Below, piece by piece: positions 1-11,144 of a DNA stretch of 64,000 nucleotides. Each line of letters opens with the position of its first letter. Positions within the stretch are counted from its first letter, which is position 1. Below the pieces are notes generated by a model. The model ran no database searches. It was not told the origin of the DNA and saw only the letters and a list, made by a program, of their open reading frames with translations. A program made the position numbers and the translations under genes. The stretch comes from Spongiivirga citrea (GTDB lineage Bacteria > Bacteroidota > Bacteroidia > Flavobacteriales > Flavobacteriaceae): positions 248,001 to 312,000 of the forward strand of contig NZ_JAABOQ010000003.1 in assembly GCF_010671565.1 (NCBI RefSeq), given 5' to 3'.

Positions 1-1986
1 TCTGATGCCCGTACAAGAATTGGTGAGCCCGATGAAATCATCAATAAATCTGCTGATCGTCTCGACCATGATGGTTTAAACATCTATGGTGATGAAATTA
101 CAACAGCGGCAGCTGGAACTGATCTACGCGGTGTAGCACAACAATTAGAAACAATGGGATTAATTCCTGCTGGAGCGAGTGCGCTTATTCCTGCGGTTAA
201 TGTGGGTAGAACGGGTTATAGAGAGCAGGACTTAACAGATTATGAGGCGAGAAGTATCAAATTTGATGCGGCCTTGCACTACCGACCATTCGCCAATGAT
301 ATTGAGGTGATTTTGACTACACGTCTTGGAAAAGGAAATACTATTTACCAAGGAGCAAACAGATATCAACTCAAAAACTTCATTGTTCAACAGCACAAAG
401 TTGAAGTTAAAGGTGATAACTTCTTCGTAAGAGGTTATAGAACCACAGAAGACGCTAAAGATTCATACGATTTACGATTTACGGGTATCAATATGAATCG
501 TGTAAATGCAACCGAGTGGTTCGGAACATATGCAGGTGCATATTTACAGTCAACCTTGGCTGGAGCTACAGATGCAGATTCGCATGCTGCTGCAAGAATA
601 GCTGCAGATAATGCATTTACACCACAACCAGGAACACCAGAATTTCAACGTCTTTTTGACCAAGTAACATCTGATCCTGACATTTCTACTGGATCTAAGT
701 TTTTAGATAACACATCACTAAATCATGCTGAAGGAAACTATAATTTCTCAAGTCTTTTAAATGATGCAGCTGATGTACAAGTGGGTGCATCCTACAGACA
801 ATACTCATTAAATTCTCAAGGAACCATTTTTACAGATTTTGATGGTCCTATTGAGTATAGTGAATATGGTGCATATGTTCAAGGTGTTAAGAAGTTTTTA
901 GAAGATGATAGACTTAGAGTAACTGCATCGATGCGTTATGATAAAAATGAGTTCTTCGACGGTAATATTTCACCTAGATTATCTTTAGGATATTCTGCAG
1001 GTGAAAACAAGCAACACAATATTAGAGCTTCTTTCCAAACTGGTTTTAGAAACCCTGATACGCAATCGTTATTTATTGGTTTTGATGTAGGTCGAGCTAC
1101 ACTTGTAGGGTCTTCTCCAGACAACTTAGACAGAAGACTTCCAAATACCGATCTAGTAGGGCGCGATGTTTATTTTGACTCATATTCACTTAATTCAGTA
1201 CAAGATTTTAGTACTGCTGTTGCGGCTGCAGTTCCAGGAATTTTGGCAGCTAATCCAGGAATTTCATTAGAACAAGCACAGGGACTTGCTGTTCAGCAAA
1301 ATGCAGGTGTTTTGTCTCCTGAAACTACAGGTTTAGTACAGCCTGAAAAAGTAACAGCCTTCGATATAGGATATCGTGGTAAATTAGGAAACTCAACTTC
1401 AGTTGATGTCAATGCATATTATAATATTTATGATGGTTTTATCAATCAACGTAATGTCGTGACTCCTGTTTCAGGAAGCACAACAGATGCAACTGGTGTA
1501 GCAGATATTGCTACTGGTAACTTCCAAGTATTCCAAACCTACACGAATTCGTTAGCTGACGTTTCTTCATATGGTCTTATTTTTGGAGTTAACACCAAGC
1601 TGTTAGATAAATTTGATGTTGGTGTGAACTACACGCTTGCTAAATTTGATTTTGATCAAGAATCAGACCCAGGTTTTTCAGCAGGTTTCAACACTCCAGA
1701 ACATAAGGTGAAATTTTCTCTAGGAAGTACAAATCTATTTGACAACTTCGGTTTCGGTATTAACGCAAGATGGAGTGACGAGTATTTCTGGCAAGCAAGT
1801 ATCGCCAATGCTGTGATTCCTTCTAGAACATTGCTTGATGCACAAATTAATTATAGCGTACCTAGCATAAAGTCGCTATTTAAAGTAGGTGGATCTAATA
1901 TTTTAGGCGACGAGTATATCACTGCTCCAGGATCTGGAAATGTAGGATCGCAATTCTTCATTTCTTGGACTATCAATAATCTTTAA
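1..1986 (+). CDS. TonB-dependent receptor, C-terminal part (5' end outside window)
   Basis: The frame is open from the first base, so the gene begins upstream and the first Met (base 154) is internal. About 661 residues are visible. They contain beta-barrel strand patterns typical of TonB-dependent outer-membrane receptors: alternating aromatic residues, RASFQTGFRNPDTQSLF, an ISPRLSLGYS strand, and a C-terminal strand ending SQFFISWTINNL. The plug and signal peptide are not in view. The gene lies 17 bases upstream of a surface-type SGNH lipoprotein, which suggests one operon and a receptor-enzyme partnership. Family assignment is good; the substrate cannot be read from this part. Confidence 0.85.
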   Translation, partial: SDARTRIGEPDEIINKSADRLDHDGLNIYGDEITTAAAGTDLRGVAQQLETMGLIPAGASALIPAVNVGRTGYREQDLTDYEARSIKFDAALHYRPFANDIEVILTTRLGKGNTIYQGANRYQLKNFIVQQHKVEVKGDNFFVRGYRTTEDAKDSYDLRFTGINMNRVNATEWFGTYAGAYLQSTLAGATDADSHAAARIAADNAFTPQPGTPEFQRLFDQVTSDPDISTGSKFLDNTSLNHAEGNYNFSSLLNDAADVQVGASYRQYSLNSQGTIFTDFDGPIEYSEYGAYVQGVKKFLEDDRLRVTASMRYDKNEFFDGNISPRLSLGYSAGENKQHNIRASFQTGFRNPDTQSLFIGFDVGRATLVGSSPDNLDRRLPNTDLVGRDVYFDSYSLNSVQDFSTAVAAAVPGILAANPGISLEQAQGLAVQQNAGVLSPETTGLVQPEKVTAFDIGYRGKLGNSTSVDVNAYYNIYDGFINQRNVVTPVSGSTTDATGVADIATGNFQVFQTYTNSLADVSSYGLIFGVNTKLLDKFDVGVNYTLAKFDFDQESDPGFSAGFNTPEHKVKFSLGSTNLFDNFGFGINARWSDEYFWQASIANAVIPSRTLLDAQINYSVPSIKSLFKVGGSNILGDEYITAPGSGNVGSQFFISWTINNL

Positions 1987-2003
1987 GCCAAATCAGAAAA
2001 ATT

Positions 2004-3560
2004 ATGATAATTAAAAATTCAAAATATATAGCACTTGCATTTAGTGCGCTAGGCTTCGTTGCTTGTAACGATGACCCACTTCCTACAGGAACTGAAATAG
2101 AAGAAGCAGCTGCAGTAGAAGTTTCTGCTGGCTCAGCTGACTTTTCAAAGTACGTAGCAATAGGGAATTCCCTTACTGCTGGTTTTATGGATGGCGCTTT
2201 GTATATCGCTGCGCAGGAAAACTCATTCCCTAATCAACTAGCTCAACAATTTGCTAAAGTTGGCGGTGGCGAATTTACCCAGCCCTTAATGGCTGATAAT
2301 ATTGGAGGAATCACACTAGGTGGAAATCGTATTCAAGAACCAAGACTTGTTTTTGGTGGTGCTGGACCAGTTCCTTTAGAATCTATTGTAGGACCTGTTA
2401 TGCCAGGAACCGCTCTTGGTGCTAATGATCCTACCGGACCTTTCAACAACATGGGAGTTCCTGGCGCTAAAAGTTTTCATCTCTTAGCTAACGGTTATGG
2501 CAACATTGCCAACGTTCCTACTGGTTTGGCAAATCCTTATTTTGCGAGAATGACCGGATCTACTCCTGATGCATCTATGATAGAGCTTGCAGCAGGACAA
2601 GCACCAACGTTCTTTTCATTATGGATAGGAAATAATGATGTTTTAAGTTTTGCTACAAGTGGTGGCGCTGGTGTTGATCAAAAAGGAAACCCTGATGCTT
2701 CGACATATGGTGGAAATGACATAACAGACCCAGGCTTATTTGCACAAGTGTACGCTGGATTGGCGCAAACACTTACTGCAAATGGAGCAAAAGGTATTGT
2801 TTCTAATATTGCAGATGTTACTTCAATTCCATTTTTCACTACTGTTCCGCACAATCCAGTACCTCTTGATGAAGCCACAGCTGGCGCAGTAAACCAAGCC
2901 TACGCAGCATATAATGGTGGATTACAACAGGCATTAGCAGCTTTGGCAGGAACTGGTTTATTAACGCAGGAAGAAGTTGACAGGCGCACTATCTCTTTTA
3001 GCGCTGGAACAAACAATGCTGTTGTAATTATCGATGAAGATCTGACAGATCTTGGGGCCATCAATCCTGCATTTGCAGCTTTGCCTAAATTAAGACAAGC
3101 TACCGCAGATGATTTATTAGTATTACCTGCAGCAAGTTTTATTGGTACACTTGCGGACCCTAACAATCCGCTTTCAGTAAATGGAGTGGCCGTTGCACTA
3201 GCTGACAATTGGGTACTTACACCTGAAGAGCAAGCTCTAATTGCAGATGCTACCGCAGCTTTTAACGCAACGATCGCATCAGTCGCAAGTAGCAATGATT
3301 TAGCATTACTCGACTCTAACACGTTATTAAGACAATTAACCGAATCAGGGGTACCTTTTGGTAATTTTACCTTAACAGGCAACCTAGTTACTGGCGGAGC
3401 TTTTTCCCTTGATGGTGTTCATCCAGGTGCACGAGGCTACGGTCTTACCGCACTTGAAGCGTTACGTGCAATTGATTCGAAGTATGGATCAAATTTTATC
3501 TTAGCTGGTGCAGTACCAAATGCTGGAGATTTACCAACAAACTTTTCTCCTACCTTGTAG
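2004..3560 (+). CDS. SGNH/GDSL-family hydrolase lipoprotein
   Basis: A 518-residue predicted lipoprotein with a signal peptide ending in the lipobox FVAC (Cys21), so it is likely anchored in the outer membrane. SGNH blocks are visible: GNSLTAGF with the nucleophile Ser56, a Gly in the MGVPGAKS block, IGNNDVL (block III Asn), and DGVHPGARGYG with the Asp470/His473 pair. The family hydrolyses esters of lipids or acylated glycans. It follows the TonB-dependent receptor closely and probably shares its mRNA, suggesting uptake of an esterified substrate. The middle (about 200-430) is rich in Ala and Gly and longer than in small SGNH enzymes. The substrate is unknown. Confidence 0.85.
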   Translation: MIIKNSKYIALAFSALGFVACNDDPLPTGTEIEEAAAVEVSAGSADFSKYVAIGNSLTAGFMDGALYIAAQENSFPNQLAQQFAKVGGGEFTQPLMADNIGGITLGGNRIQEPRLVFGGAGPVPLESIVGPVMPGTALGANDPTGPFNNMGVPGAKSFHLLANGYGNIANVPTGLANPYFARMTGSTPDASMIELAAGQAPTFFSLWIGNNDVLSFATSGGAGVDQKGNPDASTYGGNDITDPGLFAQVYAGLAQTLTANGAKGIVSNIADVTSIPFFTTVPHNPVPLDEATAGAVNQAYAAYNGGLQQALAALAGTGLLTQEEVDRRTISFSAGTNNAVVIIDEDLTDLGAINPAFAALPKLRQATADDLLVLPAASFIGTLADPNNPLSVNGVAVALADNWVLTPEEQALIADATAAFNATIASVASSNDLALLDSNTLLRQLTESGVPFGNFTLTGNLVTGGAFSLDGVHPGARGYGLTALEALRAIDSKYGSNFILAGAVPNAGDLPTNFSPTL

Positions 3561-3590
3561 TAAATAGGAACAAAGAAAGTATATAAAACA

Positions 3591-3623
3591 AAAGCGCCTC
3601 CTTAGTAAGAGACGCTTTTTTTG
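3591..3623 (+). terminator. Rho-independent terminator between convergent genes
   Basis: Stem AAAGCGcCTC / GAGaCGCTTT with an 8-base loop, followed by a T-run. On the other strand it is followed by TTTTGTTTT, so it can serve both the SGNH gene and the convergent sterol-desaturase-like gene. Confidence 0.8.
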
Positions 3624-3662
3624 TTAGATATATTGAGTTTGTTTTAAAACTCGGTAAGGATA

Positions 3663-4934
3663 CTAAGCTGCAATTAATTCACCTAGATCATTCTTTTTCT
3701 CATAATAGAGTAAATAAATGGTAGTTAGTAAAGATATAAGCAAATAGACTCCAACAGCATACGAAGCAAACGGGATTATTTTTTCAAGCCCGAACCATCC
3801 TGCCGAACTATAAATAAAATAAGCTCCTAATGCCAGTTTTCCAATTTCCGCGTATAGTGAAATACCATGCCTATCCATTAAAGATGTATACGCGAATATT
3901 GAAATCATTAAAAACATTGCATACCCAACAATCTGTGTCATGTTCAAATCAGCAACACTTATTAGCAAAAAGTACATGAGCACTAATGTCAAAACTAATT
4001 GAAACCAACCCCATAAAACAAAAAACAATGAGCCCGAAGTCCGATATTTTTCCATCTCAAACGGATTCTCAATAATGGAGATTGGATATTTGATCTTAAC
4101 ATCCTTTGGCCTCCAACCTGTAGGCATAAACCAAATTCGTAATTTATCTTTCCAGCTCTTAGTCCGCCAAGCATCTTTTATAATTCCCCATAAATGAATA
4201 AAATTGATAAGCAGAGGATTCCACGTACGCACAGGTTTCTTTACACCGTAAACTGGTGGATCTTCTTCTAACTCCTTTTGAAAAGTGCCAAATAGTTTAT
4301 CCCAAACAATAAATATTTCTGAATAGTTTTTATCGAGATAGCGATCATTTATGGCATGATGCACCCGATGATGAGATGGCGTAACAATGATATACTCTAA
4401 AAACCCCATTTTATTAATCAATCTTGTATGATACCAAAACTGGGCAAAAAAATGAATAGGTGCTACAAGTGCTACCACTTCTACTGGAATCCCTATCAAA
4501 GCCATTGGTATATATAAAAAGAAATAAATACCAACTATGGCAGAAACACTCTGACGCAGCGCACAAGCCAAATTAAATTCTTCACTACTATGATGGATAA
4601 TATGTCTATTCCAGAACAGATTTATAGTATGATTAAAGCGATGAGACCAATAGCCCGCAAAATCATGACCAATAAAACACAATATATAAATGAGAGCAGT
4701 TGACTTAACTGAGTAAATAGCCAAATGAGTTACCATCCATTCATGGCTAACTATTACCACTGTAAGCCCCATTAAGGTTTTTAAGGTATTAGTGAGGCCA
4801 GAGCTAATACTTGAAATAGTATCAAGGCCGTAATTAACTTGTTTCTTCATGAGTACACTTATGAAATATTCAACAAGAATAAGTACAGCAAAACCAGGTA
4901 TCGCATAGCTCAAAGCGGTTGCATAGGTTTCCAT
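3663..4934 (-). CDS. Sterol desaturase / fatty acid hydroxylase superfamily membrane protein
   Basis: A 423-residue polytopic membrane protein with the three histidine clusters that bind the di-iron centre: HDFAGYWSHRFNH (residues 90-102), HIIHHSSE (about 111-118) and HHRVHH (187-192). Family members hydroxylate or desaturate sterols, fatty acids or related lipids in the membrane. The C-terminal 130 residues add four or so predicted membrane segments beyond the catalytic core, a layout seen in bacterial members. It stands alone, divergent from atpD. The lipid substrate cannot be inferred from context. Confidence 0.85.
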   Translation of the reverse strand: METYATALSYAIPGFAVLILVEYFISVLMKKQVNYGLDTISSISSGLTNTLKTLMGLTVVIVSHEWMVTHLAIYSVKSTALIYILCFIGHDFAGYWSHRFNHTINLFWNRHIIHHSSEEFNLACALRQSVSAIVGIYFFLYIPMALIGIPVEVVALVAPIHFFAQFWYHTRLINKMGFLEYIIVTPSHHRVHHAINDRYLDKNYSEIFIVWDKLFGTFQKELEEDPPVYGVKKPVRTWNPLLINFIHLWGIIKDAWRTKSWKDKLRIWFMPTGWRPKDVKIKYPISIIENPFEMEKYRTSGSLFFVLWGWFQLVLTLVLMYFLLISVADLNMTQIVGYAMFLMISIFAYTSLMDRHGISLYAEIGKLALGAYFIYSSAGWFGLEKIIPFASYAVGVYLLISLLTTIYLLYYEKKNDLGELIAA

Positions 4935-5082
4935 AAATCAATTTCAATTATGAGTTAATTAAACGCTCAAGTTCTTAAAGATATAAAACTTTTAAAATCA
5001 ACTTGAATTAGGGTACAAACAGCGGTAAAAATCTGCTGTTTTACCCCTAGTTAAATCAACTTAAAAAAAAGGAATTTGTAGC

Positions 5083-6705
<1,623 letters not shown>

Positions 6706-6709
6706 ATCT

Positions 6710-6775
6710 AGTCGCCAGTCGCCAGTCCGCTGCATACAGTGACTGAAGACTGAAGACTGCAAACTGAAGACTGAA
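6710..6775 (+). repeat. Heptad tandem repeats in the atpD-atpC spacer
   Basis: The spacer holds two and a half copies of AGTCGCC (6710-6727) and then five copies of the 7-mer GACTGAA (6741-6775; the third is GACTGCA, the fourth AACTGAA). The last copy ends one base before the atpC start codon. AGTC units can pair with GACT units, so the spacer could fold into alternative hairpins over the atpC initiation site. Confidence 0.85.
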
Positions 6776-6776
6776 T

Positions 6777-7070
6777 ATGTATTTAGAAATCGTATCACCA
6801 GAAGCAACCTTATTCAGCGCAAATGTTGACTCTGTAGTTGTACCTGGCATTAATGGTGAGTTTGAAATGCTTGAAAATCACGCACCAATCGTTTCTTTGC
6901 TTGGCGAAGGCACAGTGAAGGTTCGTGTGCATAGTCAAGAGCATAAAAGTTTTGATGAATTACCTGAAGTTATTGTTCCTTCTGCTAATGATGCAAAAGT
7001 GTTGACATTGAATATTCAGTCAGGTACTATTGAAATGAAAGATAATAAAGTGATTGTTTTAGCCGACTAA
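6777..7070 (+). CDS. atpC: F1Fo ATP synthase subunit epsilon (short form)
   Basis: A 97-residue protein beginning MYLEIVSPEATLFSANVDSV, the N-terminal beta-sandwich of the epsilon subunit, with the conserved GINGEFEMLENHAPIVSLL block. The long C-terminal two-helix domain of the E. coli type (about 139 residues in total) is absent, as is usual in Bacteroidota, so inhibition by that hairpin is not expected. Translated after atpD from the same mRNA, with a heptad repeat directly before its start. Confidence 0.93.
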   Translation: MYLEIVSPEATLFSANVDSVVVPGINGEFEMLENHAPIVSLLGEGTVKVRVHSQEHKSFDELPEVIVPSANDAKVLTLNIQSGTIEMKDNKVIVLAD

Positions 7071-7093
7071 GCTGAAGTAACTCCAAAATTTGA

Positions 7094-7130
7094 AATCCCA
7101 AATTCCAACTTAGGAGTTTGGGATTTTTTA
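7094..7130 (+). terminator. Terminator of atpDC
   Basis: A 9-base stem AATCCCAAA / TTTGGGATT followed by a run of T. It sits 23 bases after the atpC stop. Confidence 0.8.
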
Positions 7131-7163
7131 TATTTGAAATTCTAAACTAATCGATTTCCTCTC

Positions 7164-7664
7164 TTGAAAAACAATGTTTTAATTACTGAAGGTAAGCGAC
7201 CCTTTTGGCAACTAGTCATAGCAGCTGCATGCTTTACGGCAACATTATTCCTATTATTCTTAGTAACAAAATCAATAATTGAAGGAGCGTCCGAAAAAGC
7301 CCTTGACTACTTCAAAATTACCATTCTTATCTTGGCCGGAGCCATCAATTTTTCTATTCATAAAAGTGTAGCTTTTGATTTTAATAATCTACAATACAAA
7401 AAAATTAAGGCTATAGGTTCTTTTAAATTTGGTACATGGAAAGTACTACCTGACATTGAATATGTTTCTGTATTTAAACAGTCTTTAGAAAATTCAAATT
7501 ACATATATGATGTCAACCTTTGGTATGGTAATGCACATTTAGAAGCTTTTGAAAGCACCAATCCTCTTGAAAGTCTAGAAATGGGAAAGGCTATCGCCCG
7601 CACTCTTGAGGTTGATTTATACGATGCCACTAATGGTGAGAGCAAACTAGTTGATCTCGATTAA
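7164..7664 (+). CDS. Hypothetical membrane protein with two N-terminal membrane segments
   Basis: A 166-residue protein that I do not recognise. Two hydrophobic segments lie near residues 14-35 and 47-62, followed by a soluble C-terminal half with several aromatic and acidic residues and no motif I know. The first usable codon is TTG, because a stop at 7143 closes the frame and no ATG lies near the N terminus. It sits alone between the atpDC terminator and a lipoprotein on the other strand. A PH-like fold in the C-terminal half is possible but is only a guess. Confidence 0.6.
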   Translation: MKNNVLITEGKRPFWQLVIAAACFTATLFLLFLVTKSIIEGASEKALDYFKITILILAGAINFSIHKSVAFDFNNLQYKKIKAIGSFKFGTWKVLPDIEYVSVFKQSLENSNYIYDVNLWYGNAHLEAFESTNPLESLEMGKAIARTLEVDLYDATNGESKLVDLD

Positions 7665-7716
7665 AACTATTTTACTGTTCAACGTCTAAACTTGGGATTT
7701 TTTATGGCATATTTTT

Positions 7717-8214
7717 TTAGAGCGCTTCAAAAATTAATCCATGTCCTCGCCCTTCTCCATTGGCAAATATCATAGTATCCTCAGTTATAGAAATACAACC
7801 ATAAACTCTAGATGTCCCAGTTGAAGTATTATTATTAAAAGATGCCCCGTAAGAAAAGTCTAAATAGAAATCACCAGACTCCTCGTAAAAAGTATATTTC
7901 GCCCCACCTCCATCATTTATAAGTTCAGGATAAGGATAACAACTTGTGCTTCCGAATTCTACTTCTGCCTCACCAGTATTTGACTTAAAAGTGTAGATTT
8001 CATCTTTAAGACATTCTGTTAAATCCTCATCTATTATTCCGTCATCATATTTTTCGAAAACATTAATTATTCTCCATTTCTTTTCGCTATTTTCATGAAT
8101 AAGATTCACATCTTCAATAGAAAACCTTTCGGAAGATTCTTCTATTGCAGCATCTTTAGTACAAGAAGTAAATAGTATTAAAAAACTTGCGAAAGTGTAG
8201 ACCAATTTTTTCAT
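7717..8214 (-). CDS. Hypothetical lipoprotein (lipocalin-like size and pattern)
   Basis: A 165-residue protein with signal peptide MKKLVYTFASFLILFTSCTK and a lipobox Cys at residue 18. The frame extends 21 residues upstream, but the Met before KKLVYT starts the signal peptide. The mature part has WRIINVF and later alternating beta strands such as GDFYLDFSYG and RVYGCISI, as in small lipocalin-like lipoproteins of Bacteroidota. No catalytic motif was seen. It is 59 bases downstream of the acetyltransferase gene and may be cotranscribed. Confidence 0.65.
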   Translation of the reverse strand: MKKLVYTFASFLILFTSCTKDAAIEESSERFSIEDVNLIHENSEKKWRIINVFEKYDDGIIDEDLTECLKDEIYTFKSNTGEAEVEFGSTSCYPYPELINDGGGAKYTFYEESGDFYLDFSYGASFNNNTSTGTSRVYGCISITEDTMIFANGEGRGHGLIFEAL

Positions 8215-8273
8215 TATGTTAAAGGTTAATTGTTTCAACAAACTTGTCAAACACCATGCCACTATTAGTGAAT

Positions 8274-8816
8274 TCAACTTCTATCGTTGGTATTCCATTT
8301 CCAAACAATAAAGACCCAATCAACCTCATTATTTGATTGGACTGCTTGAAAACCTATTGCTTTATGCGCATTTAACGATCTGATATTTTGTTTCGCTACA
8401 ATAGTAACCAAAGGATCATATCCATTTTTATAACAGCTTTGCATATGCGTGTACAACCCCCTAAAAACACCTTTCCCTCGATAATTTTCATCGACACAAA
8501 CCTGTCCCATAACTAAATACTTTCTATCTGGGAAAAGTCTATCTGCCATCTTGAACATGCCGTCTAACAAAGGAATATCATCTTTAAAATCCCCTAGCAT
8601 ACTTAACGCAAAACCGACGACCCGATCCTCATCTTTAGCGATAATGTGCGGACAAGCATCATTCATTCTTTTCAATAAATAGAAATCATGTTTTAGTGTA
8701 ACAAAACCATCACTTAGCCGTTTGTTTTCATCAACTTGATCTTTCAGGTTTTCCGATTGCACTTGAAGAATTTGGTGCAGTTCGTCATCGGTATGTGCTC
8801 TATGATAGGTGAACAT
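8274..8816 (-). CDS. GNAT-family N-acetyltransferase
   Basis: A 180-residue acetyl-CoA-dependent acyltransferase. The acetyl-CoA loop is ENYRGKGVFRGLY, and the usual GNAT end pattern NIRSLNAHKAIGF follows about 35 residues later. The start at MFTYHRAHTDDEL is preferred: it lies two bases after the stop of the M61 peptidase gene, whereas the longer frame would overlap that gene. The two are therefore probably translationally coupled. The acceptor substrate is unknown. Confidence 0.8.
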   Translation of the reverse strand: MFTYHRAHTDDELHQILQVQSENLKDQVDENKRLSDGFVTLKHDFYLLKRMNDACPHIIAKDEDRVVGFALSMLGDFKDDIPLLDGMFKMADRLFPDRKYLVMGQVCVDENYRGKGVFRGLYTHMQSCYKNGYDPLVTIVAKQNIRSLNAHKAIGFQAVQSNNEVDWVFIVWKWNTNDRS

Positions 8817-8818
8817 CT

Positions 8819-10627
8819 TTATTTCACTTTTGAAGAAAGCCAAGCCTCTCGTTTTTTAGCAGCCTTTTTACTAGGCTTTCCTCCTGCAGCTTCTAGCAAG
8901 CGAATTGTATATCGTGAGCCTTCATCTAACTGCACTGTCGTTTGAAGATTTCGACCAAAACGAATATAATCAACCAAAATCTGCTTTCCAGGTTTAAATG
9001 TTCCAAAAATTTCAGCAGCATTTGCTCCTTTTACCTTTTCTCCATTGATCTTAACGACCTCATCTCCTTTGATCAAACCCGAGCGATAAGCGGCCTGATC
9101 TTGATATGGATTACCCGTTATAATTACTTTTTTATCCCGAATATTAATTCTGGCTCCAAAACTAGCAGCATTTTTATTTTGCTCGAGCACCACTCCTACT
9201 GAATCAAATAGTGTTGCATAATCGGGCACATTGCTAGCGTAGATGTAACTATTAAAAAACGCATCTGCAAACTCCTTACCCGCGTACTGCTCTAAACTTT
9301 GTTGTAGATTAGGAATGGTATAGGCCTGTTCATTCTTACCAAAACGCTTCCAAACTATTTGCATATAACCATCAAGGTCTAAGTTTCCTTTACTTCGCAA
9401 GGAAAGATCTAAGGCTAGACCAAGCATACTTCCATAAGAATAATAAGAAACAAATGTGTTCTCTCTATTCACCGGATCGACGGATGTCGCAGCATCAACA
9501 AAAGGGGCTTGGTAACTCATTTCAATAGGATTGAAATATGCTAGTGCAGGTGAATTCCACACATAGTTGAACGTTCCACTCAACCCTTCTACATATTCCT
9601 TTGTAGTTCTTAAACCTGCTCGACACAACATTAGGTTAGTATAATAGCTGGTAAACCCTTCAGCAAACCAAAGCTCACCGCTCATATTGGCGTTTTCAAA
9701 ATCGAATGGCTCTAAGCTTTTTGGCCTGATGCGCTCCACATTCCAAGCATGAAAAAACTCATGTGACACCGTGCCTAAATTTCGTTGCATCCCCCCTTTT
9801 GCTAAACTTCTAGTTGAAGTTAAAATAGTGCTGTTTCGGTGCTCCATTCCATCGCCAGATGCATTAGGTATATAGCAGGCTAGAAATGTATATTCACCAA
9901 AATCAAATTCGGGAAGCTCACCGAAAACTGCCTCTTCTTCCAAAACAATTTTCTTTACACTTTCAAAATATTCATCCAGTTCTGTTTCTGATCCTCGATG
10001 ATGCAGTACAAAATTAATTTTTTGGATATCCTTTCCTTTTCCTACAGAAAAGCTCCTTTTCGAAAAATTGCTTAACTCAATCGGACTATCCATAAAGTAA
10101 TAGAAGTTAGGCGCCATAAACTTATTGCCACTTAACCTTTTAAGCTGAGTGGCAACGCGCCATCCCAAGTCATCATTAATATCAAAATAAACCAGAATTG
10201 GTCGACTACTTAACACCGGTGCATACATAAAAGTTGCGGGAATATTAAGATGCGCATGGGTAGTATCAATTTGACTGTAAGTCCCATCTGCTCTGTTAGC
10301 AAACAGTGTATAGGATAATTCAATTACTCCATCATGTCCCGATATAATCCATTGATACGGATCCGGTCTTGTAATTAATAAAGGGGTTCCTTTACTATCA
10401 ACAGCCTGAACATTGTACACATTTTTAGCAAACTCATGCAATGCATAACGCCCTGGCGAAGTGCGGCTCATTCGCACTGAAATATCTTGAGCTGGAAGAT
10501 CTCTAAAAATTGCCGTTATCTCTGCCTCATGATTAACCGCATTCGGAAATGACATTTCATAAACGACAGGTGCTTGCGCCAAAGAAAAATGAGATATAAG
10601 CAACAAAAAACTCAGAAAACGTAGCAT
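8819..10627 (-). CDS. M61-family metallopeptidase with C-terminal PDZ domain
   Basis: A 602-residue exported protein (signal peptide ending FSLAQA). It has an N-terminal beta-rich M61 domain, the zinc site HEFFHAWNVERIRP with the downstream Glu in GELWFAEGFTSYY, and a PDZ domain near residues 495-580 (ITGNPYQDQAAYRSG, then LIKGDEVVKINGEKV). Family members include glycyl aminopeptidases. It is likely periplasmic, trimming peptides from the N terminus. All key zinc residues are present. Confidence 0.9.
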   Translation of the reverse strand: MLRFLSFLLLISHFSLAQAPVVYEMSFPNAVNHEAEITAIFRDLPAQDISVRMSRTSPGRYALHEFAKNVYNVQAVDSKGTPLLITRPDPYQWIISGHDGVIELSYTLFANRADGTYSQIDTTHAHLNIPATFMYAPVLSSRPILVYFDINDDLGWRVATQLKRLSGNKFMAPNFYYFMDSPIELSNFSKRSFSVGKGKDIQKINFVLHHRGSETELDEYFESVKKIVLEEEAVFGELPEFDFGEYTFLACYIPNASGDGMEHRNSTILTSTRSLAKGGMQRNLGTVSHEFFHAWNVERIRPKSLEPFDFENANMSGELWFAEGFTSYYTNLMLCRAGLRTTKEYVEGLSGTFNYVWNSPALAYFNPIEMSYQAPFVDAATSVDPVNRENTFVSYYSYGSMLGLALDLSLRSKGNLDLDGYMQIVWKRFGKNEQAYTIPNLQQSLEQYAGKEFADAFFNSYIYASNVPDYATLFDSVGVVLEQNKNAASFGARINIRDKKVIITGNPYQDQAAYRSGLIKGDEVVKINGEKVKGANAAEIFGTFKPGKQILVDYIRFGRNLQTTVQLDEGSRYTIRLLEAAGGKPSKKAAKKREAWLSSKVK

Positions 10628-10679
10628 AGGATTATTTTATCCTTAAAAATAGTTTTAGTTGCTTACATCTGCAAGGCAA

Positions 10680-11111
10680 TTACAAAGACTTAAAATAGTC
10701 TATCATGGCTTCTTGTTTGTATTTGGTTGCATAGGCCAAAGCTGTCCGTCCTTTATTGTTTTCCGTATTTGGCTTAGCCCCATTTTTTATGAGTGCTTTA
10801 GCCATTTCTAATCGGCCATACTTGGCTGCATACATCAAAGGCGTTTTACCAGAACATTCTTTTTCAAGATCTACTTCTTGCTCTAATAATAAATTAAAAC
10901 AGCTCTGAGCATTCGTTTTTAGGGTCAATGCTAATAAAGTATAATCCGTACTTCCAGCATCAAAACAGTCATTTTTATTCTCTTCGGAAATTAATGTATT
11001 AAAAGTCGTTACATCGTCACCTTTTAATGCGATTACAAAATCTTTAGTTAACTCTTGCGCGAATAAGAAATTACAGATAAAAAAACTGATAATTAGAATT
11101 GATTTGTTCAT
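10680..11111 (-). CDS. Exported ankyrin-repeat protein
   Basis: A 143-residue protein with a signal peptide (MNKSILIISFFICNFLFAQ). Ankyrin repeats are clear from about residue 85: GKTPLMYAAKYGRLEMAKAL, then NNKGRTALAYATKYKQEAMI; the earlier part looks like degenerate repeats. Two cysteines (near 49 and 71) could form a disulfide in the periplasm. It probably mediates protein binding; the partner is unknown. It is transcribed separately from the regulator operon upstream. Confidence 0.8.
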   Translation of the reverse strand: MNKSILIISFFICNFLFAQELTKDFVIALKGDDVTTFNTLISEENKNDCFDAGSTDYTLLALTLKTNAQSCFNLLLEQEVDLEKECSGKTPLMYAAKYGRLEMAKALIKNGAKPNTENNKGRTALAYATKYKQEAMIDYFKSL

Positions 11112-11144
11112 TTTTTGATTGATTTAAAATTAATATTTGATTGA

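Noticed and set aside
2900-3382. Long minus-strand frame inside the SGNH gene
   Set aside because: It is a shadow of the coding strand, with no start context and no known motifs.
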